The notes beneath the pieces were generated by a model, which was not told where the DNA came from, did no database searches, and worked only from the letters and a program-made list of their open reading frames with translations. The translations under genes were made by a program, and so were the position numbers. Positions 31,322 to 40,064 of a stretch of 44,648 bases of DNA are shown one piece after another. The first letter of the stretch is position 1, and each line of letters begins with the position of its first letter. The DNA comes from a virus: IMG/VR virus record IMGVR_UViG_3300034774_000312, positions 1 to 44,648 of that record; one strand, written 5' to 3'.

Positions 31322-32116
31322 ATGTCTGTCAGACTACCTCTTTTGGACTACAGCCCCTGGTCCCCCTCCAAAGCTGACATGGCTAGCAGGTGCGGACTCT
31401 CCTTCAAGTACCGGTATATCGACAAGATAAAGGGAGGCCCTCGTGGAACTCCTGCCAAGGTCGGTGTCACCGTTCACCTAGCGCAAGAGCTCGTCTTCCA
31501 AGGTGCGCGCGTCCAAGATGCATTGGCACAAGCCATTGCTGAAGTGGACGAAGTGCTTACCCACAAGGAAGAGGAGAAGTGCAGAACCTTCGCCCTAAGC
31601 TTGGCCACTTTCAAAGAAAAGGTGGACAAGTTTAGTGAAAGGTACCCTGTCAAAGAACTCTTCTTGGAGAAGAAGTGGGCGATCAAGCCCGACTTCACTC
31701 CCTGTGATTTCTTTGACAACGACGGGATGATCAGAGGCATCGTGGACATGGGCATCTTGCTCGAAAACGGTTTCCTCGTCATCATCGATCACAAGAGTGG
31801 ACGCATGCATCCCATGTCGCATTTTGGGAAGCAGTTGGATGTCTACTCCATCATGTCGCAGGCACATTACCCCGATGTGAAAGGGGTCCAGTGTGCTCTT
31901 AACTTCATGGCGCACGATAAGGTGGCATGGGGGAAGCCCAAGTCCACTAAGTTCATCTTGGATGTACTTCGACCTTGGCTAGTGAAATACCTGAACGACA
32001 GGGCAACTGGGCTCGAAAAGTTCCCCGCTAAGATGGGTTTCCATTGCAAGTGGTGTGACTACCGGGACCTGTGCCCAGAGATAGCGGATAATGGCAACGG
32101 GGAAAGCAACAAGTAA
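31322..32116 (+). CDS. Second Cas4/RecB-like PD-(D/E)XK nuclease (264 aa)
   Basis: C24 (RCGLSFKYRY), H52, D142 (RGIVDMG), D156-x-K158 (IIDHKSG) and Q171 (KQLDVYSIM) are the nuclease motifs; C242, C245 and C251 (CKWCDYRDLC) with C24 would hold an iron-sulfur cluster. Same fold as the gene at 26201-27070, but the two are clearly diverged and not a recent duplication. AGGTG precedes the ATG. It overlaps the primase gene by 26 bases, tying it to replication. Likely a 5'- or 3'-end-processing nuclease for recombination-dependent replication; direction not predictable from sequence. Confidence 0.85.
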   Translation: MSVRLPLLDYSPWSPSKADMASRCGLSFKYRYIDKIKGGPRGTPAKVGVTVHLAQELVFQGARVQDALAQAIAEVDEVLTHKEEEKCRTFALSLATFKEKVDKFSERYPVKELFLEKKWAIKPDFTPCDFFDNDGMIRGIVDMGILLENGFLVIIDHKSGRMHPMSHFGKQLDVYSIMSQAHYPDVKGVQCALNFMAHDKVAWGKPKSTKFILDVLRPWLVKYLNDRATGLEKFPAKMGFHCKWCDYRDLCPEIADNGNGESNK

Positions 32117-35100
32117 AGACCGAAAGGACTTCTGGGCTCAACAAACAAAACTGTGGCAACAACCTACCCATGCTTGGGAAACATTTCTCAAGCAACCGGG
32201 TATCGGGGCCGATGAGGTTGTCGTTGCAGGGACACGTATAAAGCTCTGTTGTCCTTTCCATCCGGATACCAACCCCTCGGGGCACATCAACACTACGAAG
32301 GGCTACTACAAGTGCTTTTCGGAGTCGTGCCGTAAGGGGGTCAAGGATCCTATCAAACTAGTGCAGCGTTTGATGAACGTCTCCTACACGGAGGCGTTCG
32401 ACGCGTTTCGCCGACACTTCAAACTGTCGCGCACTATTCGATCAGATGTCGTCAAGGCATTTGATGAGGAGACAACACTCCGTGCACGTATGAACCTCGT
32501 GTCGGATGTGTGCTGGCAGTATTTGTGTAACGTGTGGACTGCAACCACTGCGCCGGAGTCTGCACAGGCGACGTGCCATTGGCTGCGCCAATCGCGTGGT
32601 CTCAAGGACATCATTCCCATGACTGCGTTGGGGATGTTGCCGCGAAAACCTGATCTAGTTCGACTATGCCAAGAGGCGAAGGCCTCCGAAGCAGATGTCA
32701 AATGGATCATGCGCTTCCTCAACGATTACCTTGGCACGGGGTACATGGACTGCGTGGTGTACACCTACGCTATCGCTCCCGACCATGTCACTGCGTTCAA
32801 GCTGAGGAAACCAGAGCCAGACAAAGACTCGGTGCGGGTGGTGAGGCTGAGTGATGAAGACCCGATGGGGTGTTTCGGCCTGACGCACAGCGCGTACTCA
32901 CCTCTCATCTGGAGTGACAAGGTCGACAATGTCATCCTGGTAGAAGGAGAGCATGATCAGTTGGCTGCCTACCAAGGGCAGTGCGACAAAGTCATCTACG
33001 ATGAGATCTTCGTCGCCTTGGGGGGAGGGGGACACCAAGGGGTGGATTTCCTTTCCCGTATTGGGCTCACCAAAGCCAGTATCGTGGGTGACCACGACGC
33101 GGCCGGCGAGGAGTACCCTGTCAATATCTTGAAGAAAACTAACAAGGTTTCGATCAAGGTATTTGACTGGCCCCTCGAACTACAGAACCCCACTGGGGGT
33201 AAGTACGACCCAGATGAGGCGATCAAGTTTCACGGGTTCGATTCTTTCTACAAGGCAACGGTAGCCGAGAAGAACTACAGCTATGCATCGCGGTGGTGTC
33301 ACCAACGAGCCGTAAACGCACTAACTGATGTCGACCCTGATGACGTCATGGAACAAGAGACGGTGGTGAGTGAGATTGCGAGCTTGCTGCGCAATGACAC
33401 GGAGCTCAGGTCCTTTGCCACGATGGTGGCCAATGACTTTCCGTTGCTCACCCCTGCACGCATCCGGTTGGCTTCCGCAAAGTACGATGAGAACCCGGTT
33501 GGGTTCGTACAGAGCATCGCTGACTGGATCACGCAGCAGTTCCACATCATCTCCGTGGACAACGACACCAACATCCTGAAGCTGTGGCACAAAGAGAAGC
33601 GCAAGGAGGTCGACATCCTGGTCGGGCTCAAGCGGGGCATCATCACGTTCAAGGCCTACACCCCCACCGGGGTGCTGTACGAGTGGGTCAGGGACGAGAT
33701 AGGCTTGCCAGGGTACCTGCCTGACCCGCAGGCACCTGAGGCAACCCACGCGGCGCTAGCACGCTGTGAGAGTGACATCTCTGACTCGCTAGAGATGGCC
33801 TTCTCGGCGTTGTCCAGCCAAGCCAAGGAGTCACCCTGGTTGCTCAAGGGCCAGGGTGTTCACCTGGTCAACGTGGACGCAGGGGACCCAGGGTACATCG
33901 TCAACGGCAACCGCATCTACAAACTGGAGTGGACTGGCGACGGACGGAACTTCAAAGAGGTCAGCGAGCTCGATGGTCCTTCCGATGGGACCTCGGTCTT
34001 CAATATCCGCAGGAATGATTTGATCTGTCCTGCAGGCATGGCTGCAGGGTGGTTGCCCTTCCTCTCTGAGGCGAAGAACTTGCTTCGACCTGCGAAATAC
34101 AGCCTACGTCAGGCCTTCGACATCGTAGAAGAGATATTCAATCTCTCTTGCGAGTTCGAATTCCAGAGCGTGGATGTACGGTACTCAGCGCTCCTGGTGT
34201 TCTATGGCTACGTCTTCGACACGATGCAAAAACGTGTGATGACCCATATACTCGGTCCCTTCGAGTCAGGGAAGTCAGCGTACTTGTCGTTGGCGTGCGG
34301 CCTCGGCCAGTTACAGGGGTGTGCGTTGACCTACAACGCTGCGACCTCGGATAGCTGCACTTCAGCCTCGATATTCCAGCACTTCAACAGCACACGGTGC
34401 ATGCTTGGTTTGGATGAGGCCAACGACCCTGGGGATGGGTCCCACGAGTCACAGAAAATCCAACAGCTGTACCGGCGTCTGCGCGGTCTGGCCACCAAAG
34501 GGATGGCTGACTACATCGTGGGTACGACGGACGGTAGGGGCACGAGCTACTTCATCCACAACCCGGTGGTGACGGCGAGTGCTACGGTCATCGACGATTC
34601 CATGGACGATAGTCGGTTCAATACTCTGCGTCTTCGCAAGAATCCCAACAAGGCCAACACGTACACGATGCTGCGTGAGAAGTACGGCCTCAAGGTGTTC
34701 CGTGATCTCCGTGAGAGTATTTGTTTGGAGATTCTCCGCGTTGCGCCGCAGATCGCAAACACATACCAGAACGCCTACGTCAACTACGGAAAGAGTACGA
34801 CCCGTACTCTGAAACGCCGCCACGAGAACATCCTGCCTTTGGTGGCGGTCGCGAAAGTTATTGGTCTCGATGGAGACAAGTTCTTCGATGACTACAGCGC
34901 GTCTCGCCAAGGTGTCGTCGAAGAGCGTCGGGCTTCCTCGCCTGGCAACGCACTCATTGACGCCATCATCAACTCCCCTCACGTACAAATCGGCTCTGAT
35001 GACGTTCCGCTGAAGAAGTCTTTGCGCAGCGTTTTGCAGCGTACGGAATGGAGGGAGATGATCAACTCCTCAGACACAGGCATTTACTTCGACGAAGTAT

Positions 35101-35441
35101 CCGGTTGTCTGGGCATTATCTGGCCTCAGGTAAGACAGACTTTGCTGGTTGGGTCCTTGAGCAAGTATGGGCGCATGTCCATCACGAGCTTGCGTTCCAA
35201 GGCAGCCGAGTCGCAGTACTTCATACGGCCAGACGAAGCTCGCCGGACGGGTATTTCCATGCGGTTGCGTGCCTCGGGCATGGTGGGGTCAGCGGCTACT
35301 TCTATATTCGACGTGAAGCATATCTTGCAAGCAGCCGCAGCTGCACGGAAGGACTTCCTTGCGGTGCAGAAAGCTGCGAAAGCAGCCGAGGCCGATGATC
35401 CTCCTGATGAAGATGATCCTCTGAGCGGGGTGAACTTGTAG
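32091..35441 (+). CDS. DnaG-type primase fused to a P-loop ATPase (primase-helicase, 1116 aa)
   Basis: The N-terminal zinc domain has CCPFHPDTNPSG (53-64) with C75 and C80. TOPRIM follows: VILVEGEHD (281-289, catalytic-type E285) and SIVGDHDAAGEE (330-341, D334 and D336). After a long linker region, a P-loop domain has Walker A LGPFESGKS (721-729) and Walker B CMLGLDEAND (770-779), then conserved-looking VVTASATVIDDSMDDSRF. The protein would make RNA primers and, if the ATPase is a helicase, unwind the fork, as in T7 gp4-type fusions, although the ATPase does not look like the usual RecA-type DnaB domain. It sits just before the DNA polymerase gene (adjacent codons). Primase: firm; helicase: probable. 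Confidence 0.85.
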   Translation: MATGKATSKDRKDFWAQQTKLWQQPTHAWETFLKQPGIGADEVVVAGTRIKLCCPFHPDTNPSGHINTTKGYYKCFSESCRKGVKDPIKLVQRLMNVSYTEAFDAFRRHFKLSRTIRSDVVKAFDEETTLRARMNLVSDVCWQYLCNVWTATTAPESAQATCHWLRQSRGLKDIIPMTALGMLPRKPDLVRLCQEAKASEADVKWIMRFLNDYLGTGYMDCVVYTYAIAPDHVTAFKLRKPEPDKDSVRVVRLSDEDPMGCFGLTHSAYSPLIWSDKVDNVILVEGEHDQLAAYQGQCDKVIYDEIFVALGGGGHQGVDFLSRIGLTKASIVGDHDAAGEEYPVNILKKTNKVSIKVFDWPLELQNPTGGKYDPDEAIKFHGFDSFYKATVAEKNYSYASRWCHQRAVNALTDVDPDDVMEQETVVSEIASLLRNDTELRSFATMVANDFPLLTPARIRLASAKYDENPVGFVQSIADWITQQFHIISVDNDTNILKLWHKEKRKEVDILVGLKRGIITFKAYTPTGVLYEWVRDEIGLPGYLPDPQAPEATHAALARCESDISDSLEMAFSALSSQAKESPWLLKGQGVHLVNVDAGDPGYIVNGNRIYKLEWTGDGRNFKEVSELDGPSDGTSVFNIRRNDLICPAGMAAGWLPFLSEAKNLLRPAKYSLRQAFDIVEEIFNLSCEFEFQSVDVRYSALLVFYGYVFDTMQKRVMTHILGPFESGKSAYLSLACGLGQLQGCALTYNAATSDSCTSASIFQHFNSTRCMLGLDEANDPGDGSHESQKIQQLYRRLRGLATKGMADYIVGTTDGRGTSYFIHNPVVTASATVIDDSMDDSRFNTLRLRKNPNKANTYTMLREKYGLKVFRDLRESICLEILRVAPQIANTYQNAYVNYGKSTTRTLKRRHENILPLVAVAKVIGLDGDKFFDDYSASRQGVVEERRASSPGNALIDAIINSPHVQIGSDDVPLKKSLRSVLQRTEWREMINSSDTGIYFDEVSGCLGIIWPQVRQTLLVGSLSKYGRMSITSLRSKAAESQYFIRPDEARRTGISMRLRASGMVGSAATSIFDVKHILQAAAAARKDFLAVQKAAKAAEADDPPDEDDPLSGVNL

Positions 35442-38400
35442 ATGCACAGGAACCAAGAACCCAAAGGTAGGCTGTGTAAGGGGTGCGTCCGTTTCGAGAG
35501 TAAACGGTGTACTCCTTCAAGCCCTGTCGTAACGAAACCCTTCGATATACTGGTGATCGCTGACCAACCAGACGAAAAGTCAGCAACAAACAATGTTCCC
35601 TTTCAGGGGCATGCGGGCCAGATAGCCAAGACGGCCATTACGATCCTGCGGCGCAAGCCGGAGTTTCAATTCATCGAGTGTCGCTACTGCTATGCAGCAC
35701 AGTGCATGGACGAAGATGACACCGCACCTACCAAGGATGTGTTGGCGCAGTGCAACACGTACCTCTCCAGCACCATCCTCTCTACGCGCCCCAAGATAAT
35801 CATCGCCATGGGGGCGGCGGTTATGCGACAGCTGGGGTTCAAGCTCAAGCACAAAGACGCGCGTGGGAAGTTCTTCACCCACCCTCAATTCAAAGCCCAG
35901 GTGCTGGTTACCTTCAGCCAGAAGGCGCTCCTCGCCAAGCCGGGCCTTTTCGAAACGTACAAGCTCGATATACAGAACGCCTTTGAGCGTTCTCAGCGTG
36001 GTCCCGATGAAGAGGTCACACTGGAGAAAATCGCAGGCAAGTACACCATCCCTACAACGGTCGAAGAAGCCGTCCAGGTGTGTGATGACATTGTCAGCTA
36101 CGCCAAAAAGGGGGATCCAGCCAACTGGGCCATCTCGGTCGACACCGAGACAACAACTCTGTATCCGGAGAAAGCATCTGCCAAAGTTATCGGTTTTTGC
36201 TTTGGATGGGGGGATGGTCTTGCAACCACAATCCTTTACGAACATCCACATGCGCCCCAGGAGTACCTGGATCGCCTCCCTGAGATTCGGGAAGCAATTC
36301 AACGTGTCCTGGAGACCTTCAAGCCCAAGATATTCCACAACGCCAAGTTTGACCTCAAGTTCATAGAGCTCAAGTGCGGGTTCACGGTGAGGAACGTCGT
36401 GTGGGATACGCTACTCGGCGAGCACCTCCTCGACGAGGATAAGAAGGGAAGCTACGGCCTGAAGTCTCTGACTGCAGGGTGGCTCCCCAATTACTGTGGG
36501 TACGAAGATAAGCTGTACGACCTTCTCATGTTGCAAGCCGGCATCTCGCAGGTGGAAGCCACGGACAAGGAAATCAGTGATCAGGAAGTCTCCCTACAGG
36601 AAGACCACCCTGAATACCTGGCAGCACTCAAAGCGTTCCGCGATGAGCTCGTCAGCTACACGATTGCACAGAAGCAGTACGCCCTGGACATGGAGGTATT
36701 CGCACTCGCCCTGGAGGGCTACGTCTTCGTGAAAGCGCACCTGGCAGGGCAGCAGGCAGCGTGGCGTGTTGAGGTGTCCGATTGGCCTAAGGGAAAGCGG
36801 GGGAAGCCGAAGAAGCCGGTCAAATGGTTTCGGAAACCCAAGAAGCCCAAGGCTATCAAGAAAGCCAAGCGCCCCAAGGATCCGCGGACCAAGAAAGAAA
36901 AGCAGATCTCGAAGGATGCCGGGTTCGAGAATGTTCCCATACGGGAGCTCCAGATCTATGGGGCGGTGGATGCTGACGTCACGCGGCAGCTCACACAGGT
37001 ACAGCAACGACGCATCAAGAAGGAAGGGTCGAAGGTGGCCCGGCTCATGCGGTCCCACGCAATCCCGGCTACGCGGGTGTTGGGTGCCATGGAGTACAAC
37101 GGTCTGAAGGTGAACCGTCCGTACATCGCGGTGTTGGATGAGGGGCTTCGTAAGATCGTCAACTCGACGGAGTACGAGCTCTATCAGATGGCAGGGACGA
37201 CCAAGGCTGACGGAACTCCCCTGAACCTGAACCACGCGGGGACGCTGGCCAATGTGCTGTACCACTGGGGTTGGAAACACCCTGACGGTACGCAGATGGC
37301 TCCCCATGAGATCCTGGCGAGGACCAAGAAGGGGCAGCCGAGTACCTCGGCAAAACTGCTTGGTCCGATGGTTCGCTACGAAGACGAGGACAAGAAGATA
37401 CCAACACAGGAGTCGTACTTCATTGAACGGCTGCTGCGTTGGCGCAAGAGCTCCAAGGCGCTCAACACATTCCTTGCGAATGTGCGAGTGCTGTCCAAGC
37501 GAGACGGGTTCTTGCACACGCAGTTCCACTTGAATGGAACAGGTACCGGGCGGCTGTCCAGCTCGGACATGAACATGCAGAACATCCCGAAATTCTTGGC
37601 GGGGTGGAACATCAAGAAGCTCTTCATTCCGGATAACGAAGACTTTGTGATCGTCAACGTCGATTACAAGGGTGCCGAGGTCCGGGTATTCACAGCGTAC
37701 GCAAAGGATGAAAAGCTCATTCAAGCCCTCAAAGAGGGTCTGGATATGCACTGTTTCTTTGCTCACAAGGTGTTTGGCAAGCCCTACGAGAAGTACGCCC
37801 ATCGGGGTGATGCTACGTTCATTCCGGATGAAAAGGAGCGCAAGCTCCTTGATCAAGAGCGGTCCACGATCAAGCGCGTGGTGTTCGGTATCCTCTATGG
37901 GGCTGGTCCCATGAAGATCTCCGAAACGATCGGGGTGAGCTTTGATGAAGCAAAGGCGCTTATTGCTTTGCTTTATGAGATGTTCCCCGCGATCAAGACC
38001 TACGCGGAGCGCATCGAACAAGAGGTGCTGCGTAACGGGTTTGTGGAAACACACTTCTTCCGTCGTCGTCGCTTCCCCCTTGCGCATATTTCACGGCATC
38101 GTAGCCGTGCGGTTCGCCAAGCGCGTAACTTCAAGATCCAATCAACGAGCTCTGACATCGTCGTCGCTCAACTCGTCGAAATCGATGAGCCGCTTCGGAA
38201 TACCTTTCCGGGGGCCCGTCACCTTCTCACAGTACATGACTCCATGGTGTTCCAGTTTCCGAAGAAGCATCTGCTGGAGCTCAGAGAGTTTGTGACCTAC
38301 TACGCTGAACAACGTGTGAGCGAGAAGTACCCCTGGCTGCCGGTACCCTTCAAGGTTGACATCGAAATAGGGCCTAGCTATGGGGAATGCCAAGACATTG

Positions 38401-38504
38401 ATAAGTACCTGGCCAAGCACCGATACGTGCCGCGGCAGGAAGGAATCGTAGAAGAAAATGAGCTCCTCACCGAACTCCGAGAAGACGCCTTCGTGGCAGC
38501 CTGA
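35442..38504 (+). CDS. Family A DNA polymerase with 3'-5' exonuclease and N-terminal UDG-like domain (1020 aa)
   Basis: Residues 1-185 look like a uracil-DNA glycosylase superfamily domain with four candidate Fe-S cysteines (C12, C15, C88, C104) and VPFQGHAGQIAKT, but its catalytic motifs are altered. Residues 228-515 are a proofreading exonuclease: VDTETT (D234, E236), FHNAKFD (D304), YGAVDADV (D510/D512), with a long Lys/Pro-rich insertion around 448-490. The polymerase domain has LSSSDMNMQNIP, motif A VDYKGAEVR (D741), motif B RSTIKRVVFGILYG (K811, F815, Y819) and motif C VHDS (D933). It is the replicative polymerase of this phage by context. A fused UDG-like domain is also known in SPO1-type phage polymerases. 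The start follows the primase stop directly. Confidence 0.93.
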   Translation: MHRNQEPKGRLCKGCVRFESKRCTPSSPVVTKPFDILVIADQPDEKSATNNVPFQGHAGQIAKTAITILRRKPEFQFIECRYCYAAQCMDEDDTAPTKDVLAQCNTYLSSTILSTRPKIIIAMGAAVMRQLGFKLKHKDARGKFFTHPQFKAQVLVTFSQKALLAKPGLFETYKLDIQNAFERSQRGPDEEVTLEKIAGKYTIPTTVEEAVQVCDDIVSYAKKGDPANWAISVDTETTTLYPEKASAKVIGFCFGWGDGLATTILYEHPHAPQEYLDRLPEIREAIQRVLETFKPKIFHNAKFDLKFIELKCGFTVRNVVWDTLLGEHLLDEDKKGSYGLKSLTAGWLPNYCGYEDKLYDLLMLQAGISQVEATDKEISDQEVSLQEDHPEYLAALKAFRDELVSYTIAQKQYALDMEVFALALEGYVFVKAHLAGQQAAWRVEVSDWPKGKRGKPKKPVKWFRKPKKPKAIKKAKRPKDPRTKKEKQISKDAGFENVPIRELQIYGAVDADVTRQLTQVQQRRIKKEGSKVARLMRSHAIPATRVLGAMEYNGLKVNRPYIAVLDEGLRKIVNSTEYELYQMAGTTKADGTPLNLNHAGTLANVLYHWGWKHPDGTQMAPHEILARTKKGQPSTSAKLLGPMVRYEDEDKKIPTQESYFIERLLRWRKSSKALNTFLANVRVLSKRDGFLHTQFHLNGTGTGRLSSSDMNMQNIPKFLAGWNIKKLFIPDNEDFVIVNVDYKGAEVRVFTAYAKDEKLIQALKEGLDMHCFFAHKVFGKPYEKYAHRGDATFIPDEKERKLLDQERSTIKRVVFGILYGAGPMKISETIGVSFDEAKALIALLYEMFPAIKTYAERIEQEVLRNGFVETHFFRRRRFPLAHISRHRSRAVRQARNFKIQSTSSDIVVAQLVEIDEPLRNTFPGARHLLTVHDSMVFQFPKKHLLELREFVTYYAEQRVSEKYPWLPVPFKVDIEIGPSYGECQDIDKYLAKHRYVPRQEGIVEENELLTELREDAFVAA

Positions 38505-39105
38505 GCGTGAAACCAAGACCTTCGAGAAATTCGATATGTTCTTCACCATGGGTGTGGTGACTGAGATCAGACACCAATGGACACGTCAGCTCAAAAACAG
38601 GAAGGGTGAAGTCCTCGACCCTAGCGACATAGAAGCCCTGAAGACAAAGCTCGAAGAGGACGAGAAGCCTCAGGTCGAGTGGATCAAGACCGACGCACTT
38701 GTCCGCAACTCGTACGTCGAGTGGGCGAGGTTTCAAGATCTGGAAGACTGCCAGAAGGCTAAGCAGGTGGCAATCTTCTCCACCGCGGACGGGCCAATAC
38801 TAGGCATCGTCCTGGATGAGAGTGAGACCAACGTCTTCCTCGCCGATCCGTGTGTGATCAACTACAACCAGAAGAGTGGTTCAATCCAATACTTGCCTAT
38901 CTTTAATGTTGCTCGCACTCTGCAGCTGCGAAAGAGCGCCATCCGCACGCGCTCCGCACCTGCTGAAATAATCATCGCGAGCTACCCAGGATTCATCCTC
39001 CAAAATCGTATGTACCAGTACCAACTCAGGCCGACCGTCGCGATGGAGTCTACTCCAGAGCTCGACAACGTAGCCGAGGAAGCAGTCACTACAGAGACTG
39101 CGTAA
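38458..39105 (+). CDS. Hypothetical protein, 215 aa, overlapping the polymerase end
   Basis: The ATG at 38458 lies 47 bases inside the polymerase gene with a GGAAGGA stretch about 16 bases upstream; the internal methionine at 38536 is a second possible start. The body (residues 50-185) looks like a folded alpha/beta protein (QVAIFSTADGPILGIVLDE; VFLADPCVINYNQKSG); the C-terminus is acidic. No family recognised. Coupled to the polymerase, so probably a replication accessory. It is the last gene before the structured RNA tract. Confidence 0.65.
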   Translation: MSSSPNSEKTPSWQPERETKTFEKFDMFFTMGVVTEIRHQWTRQLKNRKGEVLDPSDIEALKTKLEEDEKPQVEWIKTDALVRNSYVEWARFQDLEDCQKAKQVAIFSTADGPILGIVLDESETNVFLADPCVINYNQKSGSIQYLPIFNVARTLQLRKSAIRTRSAPAEIIIASYPGFILQNRMYQYQLRPTVAMESTPELDNVAEEAVTTETA

Positions 39106-39119
39106 CTGGTAAAAGAAAT

Positions 39120-39338
39120 TGAGCAGGGCCCGGTAATACCCTCCTATGTCCGCGATGTTCCGTCGCGGATTGTAAGGCCACCCGACCACTTGCGTTACAC
39201 TTGTGGCTAGACGCAGGTCGTCCGTGTCATCTGACATCACCTACGGTGACCGGCCTTCGGCCTTGTGCAGATGCCTGGCCAACCAAAAGCCTGACAGTGC
39301 TCTTTGGAACACTGTCCCAGGTAAGCGGGCCCTGCTCA
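39120..39338 (+). ncRNA. Candidate structured RNA of 219 bases, closed by a perfect 13-bp stem
   Basis: TGAGCAGGGCCCG (39120-39132) is exactly complementary to 39326-39338. Inside are further stems: CCGCGA-TGTTCCG-TCGCGG (39150-39168, extendable by two pairs), CGACC with GGTCG enclosing TGCGT with ACGCA, TGTCATCTGACA, TCACCTACGGTGA, a GGCC-TTC-GGCC hairpin, and GACAGTG with CACTGTC (39293-39316). The loop of the last one contains GGAA, complementary to TTCC in the TGTTCCG loop, so a loop-loop contact is possible. No ORF of note lies inside. It falls between two plus-strand genes; strand is inferred from them. No known RNA family was recognised; it may be a trans-acting RNA or a processed mRNA element. 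Confidence 0.7.
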
Positions 39339-39387
39339 CTATTTTCACCTTCTGATCTCCAAAGCAAGGATTTGCATGGAGGTAGTC

Positions 39388-39582
39388 ATGAAGGTGTTTG
39401 TATTGCTCGAAATCTCCCACGAACACAGTGGACTCTATTGGGTGAAGGACGTTCGCGTCTTCAAATCCGAGGATGAGGCTAACACCGCGTCCGATGAGCT
39501 CAAACTGCCCAAAGGGGAATCACCGTTCACTTACGCCAACTGGTGGGGGTGGATTGGCCCCTGGGAGATAGACCTGGAGTAA
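39388..39582 (+). CDS. Small protein, 64 aa, Trp-rich
   Basis: GGAGG lies five bases before the ATG at 39388; an ATG at 39376 with AAGGA upstream is nearly as good and would add four residues. The protein begins MKVFVLLEISHEHSGLYWVK and ends WWGWIGPWEIDLE, looking like a small folded alpha/beta unit of the kind made early by phages. A strong terminator follows six bases after the stop. It lies between two structured RNA segments. No family recognised. Confidence 0.65.
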   Translation: MKVFVLLEISHEHSGLYWVKDVRVFKSEDEANTASDELKLPKGESPFTYANWWGWIGPWEIDLE

Positions 39583-39587
39583 TAACA

Positions 39588-39625
39588 GGGGCGGTCAGGT
39601 AACACTGGCCGCCCCTTCTTTTTCT
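39588..39625 (+). terminator. Rho-independent terminator after the 64-aa gene
   Basis: GGGGCGGTCA (39588-39597) pairs with TGGCCGCCCC (39606-39615), ten pairs including one G-T, with an eight-base loop, then TTCTTTTTCTC. This is the strongest terminator in the window and ends the plus-strand replication operon. RNA elements beyond it on this strand would need their own promoter, or be made from the minus strand. Confidence 0.88.
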
Positions 39626-39731
39626 CGGCCCCTCTAGAGAGGAGCGGTGTACCGCCGCACATGTGATCGGTAATTTAGGTGCTGGCGTGTGGCAACCCTA
39701 TAGCTGCAGGTTGCCATAGCCTAGCGAGAAA

Positions 39732-39831
39732 GTACCTGGCCACAAAAATACCGTGATGTTCCGTCATGTGCTGAAGCTAATGCAGCTTGGGAAGCCCCTT
39801 TCCAGGCTGTTATGGAAAAGTCAGCAGGTAC
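39732..39831. ncRNA. Candidate structured RNA element closed by GTACCTG/CAGGTAC
   Basis: GTACCTG (39732-39738) pairs exactly with CAGGTAC (39825-39831). Inside are three hairpins in series: CGTGA-TGTTCCG-TCATG (39752-39768, one G-T pair), AAGCT-AATGC-AGCTT (39774-39788), and TTTCCA with TGGAAA (39799-39818). This is a compact multi-branch fold of 100 bases. The first hairpin shares its seven-base loop with 39150-39168 and 39941-39957, on a stem of different sequence. Strand is undetermined. Confidence 0.6.
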
Positions 39832-39844
39832 GAACGTGTGTGCT

Positions 39845-39886
39845 CCCTGTCTAAGCGTCATAAGGCAATACCTTCTGCGCTCAGGG
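39845..39886. ncRNA. Long interrupted hairpin
   Basis: Three four-pair helices stack around internal loops: CCCT with AGGG, AGCG with CGCT, and AAGG with CCTT over a five-base loop. A short GGCG-TTC-CGCC hairpin follows at about 39885-39895. It continues the structured tract between the two TGTTCCG elements. Confidence 0.45.
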
Positions 39887-39925
39887 CGTTCCGCCAACAA
39901 CACAGCAAGAAGACCTTGGAGCCAA

Positions 39926-40033
39926 TAGCCAACGGCTACAGGTGATGTTCCGTCACCGAACGGCGAATGTAATACACTCGCTTCCTAGAATTCCTGGCGC
40001 ATCGCTCTCGAAGACCGACGCTTGAAATTCTAG
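39926..40033. ncRNA. Candidate structured RNA element with third TGTTCCG hairpin
   Basis: In order: TAGCC-AAC-GGCTA (39926-39938); GGTGA-TGTTCCG-TCACC (39941-39957, perfect five-pair stem, the same loop as the other two); GCGA with TCGC around TGT-AAT-ACA (39963-39981); and CTAGAATT with AATTCTAG (39985-40033). Each hairpin follows within a few bases of the last. The series looks like a folded RNA rather than protein binding sites. Confidence 0.6.
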
Positions 40034-40064
40034 TTGCTCAACGCACTGCGTTCGGCCTCCACAT

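Noticed and set aside
26201-32116. CRISPR-Cas remnant suggested by Cas4-like nucleases
   Set aside because: No repeat-spacer array, cas1 or cas2 was seen; this nuclease family is common in phages by itself.
36594-38087. 497-codon minus-strand ORF
   Set aside because: Antisense shadow of the DNA polymerase gene, which has all catalytic motifs in the plus frame.
39721-39903. 60-codon minus-strand ORF in the RNA tract
   Set aside because: No ribosome site, no recognisable composition, and it cuts across perfect RNA stems.
39752-39957. Five-pair stem with seven-base loop reminiscent of a tRNA T-arm or anticodon arm
   Set aside because: The TGTTCCG loop lacks the T-loop consensus and U33 on both strands, and no acceptor, D-arm or CCA end could be placed around it.
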